From NCBI GenBank assembly GCA_947501885.1, contig CANMXN010000001.1:1550001-1614000 (forward strand): a stretch of DNA of 64,000 bases, written 5' to 3'. Both the position numbers and the translations under genes were made by a program. Source of the DNA: an uncultured Sphingorhabdus sp. GTDB taxonomy: Bacteria; Pseudomonadota; Alphaproteobacteria; Sphingomonadales; Sphingomonadaceae. Positions 59,086-64,000 of the stretch are shown piece after piece (position 1 is the stretch's first letter; each line of letters begins with the position of its first letter). The notes beneath the pieces were generated by a model that had not been told where the DNA came from, made no database searches, and saw nothing but the letters and a program-made list of their open reading frames with translations.

Positions 59086-59867
59086 TGATGGCAAGCGAGG
59101 CCCTCCAAAACATCTTCTAATCGGGCGGGGTCGCCCACCGCAATCACATGGCCACCGTCTTTTTCGCTGCCTTCGTGCAATGGTTCGCCATTCCAATCGC
59201 ACATCAAACCGCCTGCACCTTCGACAATAGGTATGAGCGCCGCCATATCGTATAGCTTCAAACCGCTCTCAACGACAATATCGATATGACCGCTAGCCAG
59301 CAGCGCATAATTATAACAATCGCCGCCCCACACAACGCGCTTTGATGTTTTTTCCGCCAGCGCCATAAAATGCTGAGCGCTATGATCGTCAAAATATTGC
59401 GGCGCAGAAGATGCCAGCACAGCATCGGAAAGTTCACGGCATGGGCGCGTTTTTACGGGCGCACCATTGAGCGTTGTCTCGCGCCCCGTAACGCCCACCC
59501 AACGTTCATTCGCTATGCATTGATCGAGCACACCCATCACCGGCCAACCTTCATTCATAAGGGCGATGAGCGTGCCAAATATCGGGCGGCCCGCCATAAA
59601 GCTGACCGTGCCATCGATAGGGTCAAGCACCCATGTGCGCTTGCTATCCCCAGCTTTTACGCCAAATTCCTCGCCAATGATGGCGTCATGCGGGCATTCA
59701 GCATCCAAAATATCACGGATAGCTTGTTCGGCGGCGCGGTCAGCCTCAGTCACGGGTGATGTATCGCTTTTGGTTTCGCTATCGAAGCTATTGCGAAAGA
59801 AAGGGCGAATGGCATGGCCAGCCGCATCGGCCAGACGTTCGGCTAATTTTATATCTTTTGGTGTCAT
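59082..59867 (-). CDS. hisN: Inositol monophosphatase-family phosphatase, probably histidinol-phosphatase HisN
   Basis: A 261-aa Mg-dependent phosphatase. The metal-binding motifs are GEEFG (about 67-71) and the family signature WVLDPIDGTVSFMAGRPIFGTLIAL; the C-terminal metal Asp lies in LKLYDMAALIPIVEGAGG. Alphaproteobacterial proteins with this pattern usually act as histidinol-phosphatase in histidine synthesis, though inositol or other phosphomonoesters cannot be excluded. No other his genes are in the window. Confidence 0.85.
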   Translation of the reverse strand: MTPKDIKLAERLADAAGHAIRPFFRNSFDSETKSDTSPVTEADRAAEQAIRDILDAECPHDAIIGEEFGVKAGDSKRTWVLDPIDGTVSFMAGRPIFGTLIALMNEGWPVMGVLDQCIANERWVGVTGRETTLNGAPVKTRPCRELSDAVLASSAPQYFDDHSAQHFMALAEKTSKRVVWGGDCYNYALLASGHIDIVVESGLKLYDMAALIPIVEGAGGLMCDWNGEPLHEGSEKDGGHVIAVGDPARLEDVLEGLACHH

Positions 59868-59954
59868 AACTTCTCATATATTGGTGCTTCGTGATTTCAG
59901 CAAAGGGTTTCTGTAAAAAGCGAATAATTATCTAAGGTAATTGAGTTGCTTTCA

Positions 59955-59980
59955 CCCTTCGACAAGCTCAGCACGAACGG
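59955..59980 (+). repeat. Intergenic copy of the TGAGCTTGTCGAAG repeat (arm 1)
   Basis: CCCTTCGACAAGCTCA followed by GCACGAACGG is the same repeat arm as in pheT and ileS, here in the 288-base gap between hisN and nat. It faces the second arm at 60070-60095 in inverted orientation. Confidence 0.85.
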
Positions 59981-60069
59981 AGATTTATTTTGCGCAAACA
60001 GGGAATGAAATTAAGTGATTCATGCGCTTCATGCTTCGACGCGCGGGGGGTTTGAGCTAATGCGAAGTC

Positions 60070-60095
60070 CCGTTCGCCCTGAGCTTGTCGAAGGG
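60070..60095 (+). repeat. Intergenic copy of the TGAGCTTGTCGAAG repeat (arm 2)
   Basis: CCGTTCGCCC then TGAGCTTGTCGAAGGG, nearly the exact reverse complement of the arm at 59955-59980. A degenerate third segment with CTTCGACG lies between them near 60036. The gap holds no gene. Confidence 0.85.
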
Positions 60096-60155
60096 TGATC
60101 AATATGATTTTTATTGAATATGACAGTTTTGCGAGATGATTATGCGGGCAAAGCC

Positions 60156-60950
60156 TTATTCAAAGGCTCTAAGTGCCTTCACATCATCAAGCGTAATATC
60201 AAGATTAAAATATATATTGAGTGCATTTTGTATTGCCGCATTATCGGAAAGTGATTGCACCATCTCATCATTGCCAGAGACAGTTTTTAAAATATTATTA
60301 TTAAGACTGACCATACCCTCGTTGGTCGAAATATTGACAATCACATTTTTTAGGAAACGCGATAGCGGCGCTGTTGCCGTCCAATGATTGGACATGGCCA
60401 AATCCAAATCCGCAACCCAATCAAGCGTGAAGCTAAATTCATTTTTAAATTCGCTCTGCCCTGCCAATTTAATTTGCAACATCCAACCATGATCAGGGTC
60501 AATCGCAAGACGGTGCACTATACCATCGCTACCCGTTCTAATCGCACCTTCTTGAAGCGGCATCGGCGGGCAATAGCTGCTGCCAAAACCCGCATCCGTA
60601 ATCCATTCTTCACCACCCATCGTCACCAAATTGAGCGTATGCGTTTTGGGCGGAGTTTCTCTTGCAAATAGCCAGACCCGCGCCAATAAGGGTCGCGCTT
60701 TAAAACCAATATAATGTAATGCAGATAGCAATAATGCATTATGTTCAAAACAATATCCGCCGCGCCGCTGCGTTACCAGCTTATCAAAAATATCCTTATC
60801 TTCAATGCTGATACCGCGGCCCAAACGAACATCCAAATTCTCAAAGGGTATTGAAAAGCGGTGCGCATGCTGAATATGGGCCAAATCCTCAATTGTAGCA
60901 CTCGGGATGTAGGTTATCCCGATGCGATCAAGATAGGCCGCCAAGTCCAT
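60156..60950 (-). CDS. nat: Arylamine N-acetyltransferase
   Basis: It transfers acetyl from acetyl-CoA to arylamines and hydrazines. The catalytic triad is visible: Cys67 in RRGGYCFEHN, His103 in PKTHTLNLV and Asp118 in WITDAGFG. The N-terminal FSIPFENLDVRLGR block also fits the family, and at 264 aa the length is normal. The ATG at 60950 overlaps the prs stop by one base (TGATG), so the gene is coupled to prs; a TTG codon one position upstream is unlikely to be used. Physiological substrate unknown. Confidence 0.93.
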   Translation of the reverse strand: MDLAAYLDRIGITYIPSATIEDLAHIQHAHRFSIPFENLDVRLGRGISIEDKDIFDKLVTQRRGGYCFEHNALLLSALHYIGFKARPLLARVWLFARETPPKTHTLNLVTMGGEEWITDAGFGSSYCPPMPLQEGAIRTGSDGIVHRLAIDPDHGWMLQIKLAGQSEFKNEFSFTLDWVADLDLAMSNHWTATAPLSRFLKNVIVNISTNEGMVSLNNNILKTVSGNDEMVQSLSDNAAIQNALNIYFNLDITLDDVKALRAFE

Positions 60951-61885
60951 CAATCAAACAGGCTTGACACGCTGCTCTCCTCGGCAATACGGCGCATCGC
61001 TTCGCCCAATAAGGGAGCCATTGGCAAATGGCGAATATTCTGAGCAGCAGAAACTGCTTCTGTGGGCTGAATACTGTCGGTAATTACCAATTCTTTGAGC
61101 GAGGAATTATTGATACGATCAGCAGCATTGCCCGACAAGACACCATGCGTGCAATAGGCCACCACGTCCGATGCCCCTTGAGCGCGAAGTGCATCAGCAG
61201 CATTACAGAGCGTACCGCCGCTATCAACAATATCATCGATTAAAATACAAAAACGATCTTTCACATCACCAATGATATTCATCACCTCGGATTCACCGGC
61301 TTTTTCACGCCGTTTATCAACAATAGCCAAGGGCGCATTATCAAGACGTTTGGCCAAAGCACGCGCACGCACCACGCCGCCAACATCAGGGGAAATCACC
61401 ATTAAATTATCTCCGCCATAGCGCGATAATATATCAGCACTCATCACTGGTGCGCCATAGAGATTATCAGTAGGTATATCAAAAAAGCCTTGGATTTGCC
61501 CTGCATGCAGATCAACCGATAAGACACGGTCTGCGCCTGCTTCTGTGATAAGGTTAGCGACCAATTTGGCCGAAATCGGCGTACGCGGACCTGGCTTTCT
61601 ATCTTGGCGAGCATAACCGTAATAGGGCACGACCGCTGTAATCCGCTTGGCTGATGCGCGTTTGAGCGCATCGATCATGATAAGTAATTCCATCAAATTA
61701 TCATTGGCGGGATGGTTGGTAGGTTGCACGACAAATACATCTTCGCCGCGCACATTTTCATGAATTTCAACAAATATTTCATCATCGGCAAAGCGGCGAA
61801 CACTCGCATTTGTAAGCGGCAATTCTAAATAGCCAGCAATAGCACGTGCTAGTGGCAAATTACTATTGCCCGATAAAATTTTCAT
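60950..61885 (-). CDS. prs: Ribose-phosphate pyrophosphokinase
   Basis: It makes PRPP from ribose-5-phosphate and ATP for nucleotide, histidine and NAD synthesis. Family blocks: [62 protein letters not shown], the PRPP-binding loop [21 protein letters not shown] and [16 protein letters not shown]. The length of 311 aa is normal. AGGGGACAATTTC lies upstream of the ATG at 61885. The nat gene is translationally coupled behind it. Confidence 0.97.
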   Translation of the reverse strand: MKILSGNSNLPLARAIAGYLELPLTNASVRRFADDEIFVEIHENVRGEDVFVVQPTNHPANDNLMELLIMIDALKRASAKRITAVVPYYGYARQDRKPGPRTPISAKLVANLITEAGADRVLSVDLHAGQIQGFFDIPTDNLYGAPVMSADILSRYGGDNLMVISPDVGGVVRARALAKRLDNAPLAIVDKRREKAGESEVMNIIGDVKDRFCILIDDIVDSGGTLCNAADALRAQGASDVVAYCTHGVLSGNAADRINNSSLKELVITDSIQPTEAVSAAQNIRHLPMAPLLGEAMRRIAEESSVSSLFD

Positions 61886-62010
61886 GAAATTGTCCCCTAA
61901 CTAATTTTACATATTAACCTTATTAGCCGCAATATCATGATTACGAAAGTATGTTTTCACATACATCCACAGCTTTTTATAGCACCGTTATTATGGTGCG
62001 GTTTTTATAT

Positions 62011-62865
62011 TTACGCTATATAGCCTGCAGTTTTTAAATCACCGACACGTGCTTGCGATACAGCTACCTCCATACCGTTGTGCAATATTAATTTATATTT
62101 TCGGCTATCACGATTGCACGATTCAATAGCATGATGTGCCACCCACCAACTTCTATGGACCTGTAAGCCTTCGATATTATTTACCTCTTTAATGGCATCG
62201 GATAAGCGCATCAAAATCATCTCTTTATGATCACCGCACTCATCACGGGCATAGACATGGACATAATGATCTTCTGATTTTAGCGCATCAATTTGGTTCG
62301 GAAAGCCAATTGGCAAACGTTCATGTAAAGCAGATCTAGATGGTGCTACTTGATCAACTTTAGTATCAGCAGCGACTGTGCTATTACCATGAAGCCAATC
62401 AAAAACCATATATATGAATAAATATATACCAAAACCCACAGCAGTACATTGGACATAGAGTAATCCATAGTGACGGAAGATTAACGCGCTATCCCATTGC
62501 AAACCCGCCATCATAAAGGCTACAAATAAACTGAATGGAAGAGCAGCCACCATACAACCCAGCAGTTCAGCAACCCAAACCGGTACTGGAATAATATCCC
62601 GAAGCTTATGCATCATTACAGCCATTGGGCGAAAGAGAGCATAGCCAATAACACCAAAAATCACCCAATAAGCGATACGTAATCCGCTGGGCATTGCATA
62701 AGTCCCAAACGGTCCCAAAAATGCCATGACCAATCCAATTAATATCACAATCAATATCTCGATCGTGATTTTTTTACTCCAATGCATATGGACATAATTA
62801 TGATTACTAATAGGCAAGCTCCCACTTTCACGCTTCGTGAACAAGTCATAGAAGCATTTATGCAC
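62011..62865 (-). CDS. LytTR-type regulator with membrane domain
   Basis: A 284-aa protein with four hydrophobic segments (about 34-160) followed by a cytoplasmic LytTR DNA-binding domain (about 185-284) seen in DALKSEDHYVHVYA, MRLSDAIKEV and VHRSWWVAHHAIE. It lacks a receiver domain, so it is a membrane-bound one-component regulator. The open frame starts with GTG at 62865; an ATG at 62787 is an alternative and would still precede the first membrane segment. It is divergent from the DUF2306 gene, the usual partnership, and probably controls it. Confidence 0.88.
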   Translation of the reverse strand: MHKCFYDLFTKRESGSLPISNHNYVHMHWSKKITIEILIVILIGLVMAFLGPFGTYAMPSGLRIAYWVIFGVIGYALFRPMAVMMHKLRDIIPVPVWVAELLGCMVAALPFSLFVAFMMAGLQWDSALIFRHYGLLYVQCTAVGFGIYLFIYMVFDWLHGNSTVAADTKVDQVAPSRSALHERLPIGFPNQIDALKSEDHYVHVYARDECGDHKEMILMRLSDAIKEVNNIEGLQVHRSWWVAHHAIESCNRDSRKYKLILHNGMEVAVSQARVGDLKTAGYIA

Positions 62866-62964
62866 GATTTCACGAAAAAAATTACCATCTTGCGCTAACT
62901 CATTTGAAACAGTGGCCTTATTATTTCAGTTTTGATGCAAGCAAAATAATATAGGGATAATGCA

Positions 62965-63498
62965 ATGAAAAATAGCGGTTCTACAAAAGCAAATAGCAAG
63001 ATGGTAATCGTCCTATCCATCACAGCTACGATTATTATCACTATGCTCTTCTCCATCTTAAGTGCTAATTTTGGAGGCTTTGCAACCAGTAACAATACGC
63101 CGCAAACAATATCCGAACGTATGACATTCCCAGTCATAATTCATATAGCGACCATAGTAGCAGCATTGCCACTAGGAGGGTATATTTTATGGGCCAAAAA
63201 AGGGGATACACTGCATAAGATGCTCGGCAAAATATGGTGCGTCTTAATGCTAACCACCGCCACCGCTACTATTTGGATTGGCGCGCCCGGAAATGGCATA
63301 GCAGGGACTGGTTTCAGCTTCATCCACATATTTACCATCATAACCTTTATATCAATACCGCTTGCTATTAGGTCAATTAAACGCGGTGATGTTGAGGGGC
63401 ATTTTAGGGCGATGCAGGGTCTCTATATTGGATCATTAATTGCTGGTGGTTTTGCATTTCTACCAGGACGCATCATGAATATATTAGCCTTTGGTTGA
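62965..63498 (+). CDS. DUF2306-family membrane protein
   Basis: A 177-aa membrane protein with about five hydrophobic segments. The segments HIATIVAALPLGGYILWAKKGDTLHKMLGKIW and FSFIHIFTIITFISIPLAI with GHFRAMQGLYIGSLIAGGFAFLPGR match the DUF2306 family, which has His residues in the membrane region and no known activity. AGGGATAATG lies before the ATG at 62965. It is 99 bases from the divergent LytTR regulator. Confidence 0.85.
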   Translation: MKNSGSTKANSKMVIVLSITATIIITMLFSILSANFGGFATSNNTPQTISERMTFPVIIHIATIVAALPLGGYILWAKKGDTLHKMLGKIWCVLMLTTATATIWIGAPGNGIAGTGFSFIHIFTIITFISIPLAIRSIKRGDVEGHFRAMQGLYIGSLIAGGFAFLPGRIMNILAFG

Positions 63499-63540
63499 AT
63501 AGCCTCTTGCCGCCATCACAGGCCGCGCCTAATAAGGGGC

Positions 63541-64000
63541 ATGAGCGAAACAATAACCATAGCCCTTGCCCAATTAAACCAGCGCGTAGGTGATTTAACC
63601 GCCAATGCCGATGCTATGCTCGCATGGCGTGACAAGGCGCTAGCACAAGATTCATCACTGGATTTAATCGTCTATCCCGAATTACAATTGGTTGGCTATC
63701 CGCCCGAAGATTTGGTGTTAAAACCTATCTTTATCAAACGCGCACGCCAAGAGCTTGATCGTATGGCCAAGGCTAGTAAAAATGGCCCCGCTATGCTGGT
63801 GGGCAGTGTATTTTTCGATGATGGCGCACTTTATAACGGCATAGCCCTATTATCGGATGGTGAAATCACCGATATTCGTTATAAATATGAACTTCCCAAT
63901 TATGGCACATTCGATGAAAAACGCCTGTTCAAATCTGGGCCGCTTCCAGAACCGATACCATTTAAAGGCCTCAAAATTGGCGTGCCTATATGTGAGGACA
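63541..64000 (+). CDS. nadE: Glutamine-dependent NAD+ synthetase, N-terminal part (cut by window end)
   Basis: The first 153 codons of an open frame that runs off the window. The translated start MSETITIALAQLNQRVGDL is the nitrilase-type glutaminase domain. The catalytic Glu is in LIVYPELQLVGYPPEDL and Lys in IRYKYELPNYGTFDEKRLF; the last residues approach the catalytic Cys at VPICED. This is the glutamine-hydrolysing domain of NadE, which supplies ammonia to amidate nicotinic acid adenine dinucleotide. The synthetase domain should follow outside the window. AAGGGG precedes the ATG. Confidence 0.93.
   Translation, partial: MSETITIALAQLNQRVGDLTANADAMLAWRDKALAQDSSLDLIVYPELQLVGYPPEDLVLKPIFIKRARQELDRMAKASKNGPAMLVGSVFFDDGALYNGIALLSDGEITDIRYKYELPNYGTFDEKRLFKSGPLPEPIPFKGLKIGVPICED

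Noticed and set aside
61982-62007. Hairpin GCACC/GGTGC followed by a T-rich stretch
   Set aside because: The T run is on the plus strand, but both flanking genes are on the minus strand, so it would terminate nothing known.

Overview
The window looks like chromosome of a Sphingomonadales-type alphaproteobacterium with unusually low GC (my eye estimate is mid-40s percent). The grounds are the alphaproteobacterial gene content (a DUF3035/BamF lipoprotein, a split-subunit TCA block mdh-sucD-sucA-sucB-lpd, a Zur-MerC pair, a LytTR-DUF2306 pair, CtaA) and copies of the palindromic repeat with the core TGAGCTTGTCGAAG, which is common in sphingomonads. No rRNA, tRNA, CRISPR array, insertion sequence or prophage is visible. 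Most of the window is dense housekeeping sequence.

Layout. 1-8.9 kb: purE-purK, folA, an M19 dipeptidase, ribF, an unknown membrane-anchored protein, ileS and lspA. 9.0-10.2 kb: a BamF-like lipoprotein, then an AT-rich two-gene accessory cassette with a HEPN-like RNEIIH motif. 10.2-16.3 kb: dxs, a Zur-like regulator with MerC, ctaA and the rplM-rpsI operon. 16.4-20.2 kb: an OafA-type acyltransferase, an alpha/beta hydrolase and an NTP transferase. 20.3-30.9 kb: sdhB, a thioesterase, zapE, and the TCA block, where sucC is absent from its usual place and an unknown secreted protein sits there instead. 31-35.5 kb: aspartate aminotransferase, pabC-pabB and an MTA phosphorylase.

35.5-42.8 kb is the most interesting stretch. 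A radical SAM protein is divergent from an AS3MT/ArsM-type arsenite methyltransferase that keeps all four arsenic-handling cysteines. Two glycosyltransferases of the rSAM-associated TIGR04283 and TIGR04282 families follow, then a small secreted CxxC protein, a GT-C/polyprenol-phosphate glycosyltransferase fusion and a DUF547 protein. With the adjacent MTA phosphorylase this reads as an arsenosugar or arsenolipid pathway whose radical SAM enzyme is not of the canonical ArsS type. 42.9-48.1 kb: GST, cupin, TetR, a MaoC/CoA-lyase pair and a glutamate-type dehydrogenase. 48.2-50.5 kb: an acetylpolyamine/histone deacetylase-like enzyme, a Fic protein with a small putative antitoxin, and a membrane protein. 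50.5-57.4 kb: prfC, an aldose epimerase, pheT-pheS and rplT-rpmI. 57.6-64 kb: secreted proteins, a hisN-like phosphatase, arylamine N-acetyltransferase, prs, the LytTR/DUF2306 pair and the 5' part of NAD+ synthetase, cut by the window end.

A second theme is palindromic repeats inside essential genes. Two different repeats lie in frame in ileS and one lies in frame in pheT, where they are translated as extra peptide segments. All identifications come from reading motifs by eye; no database search was run.
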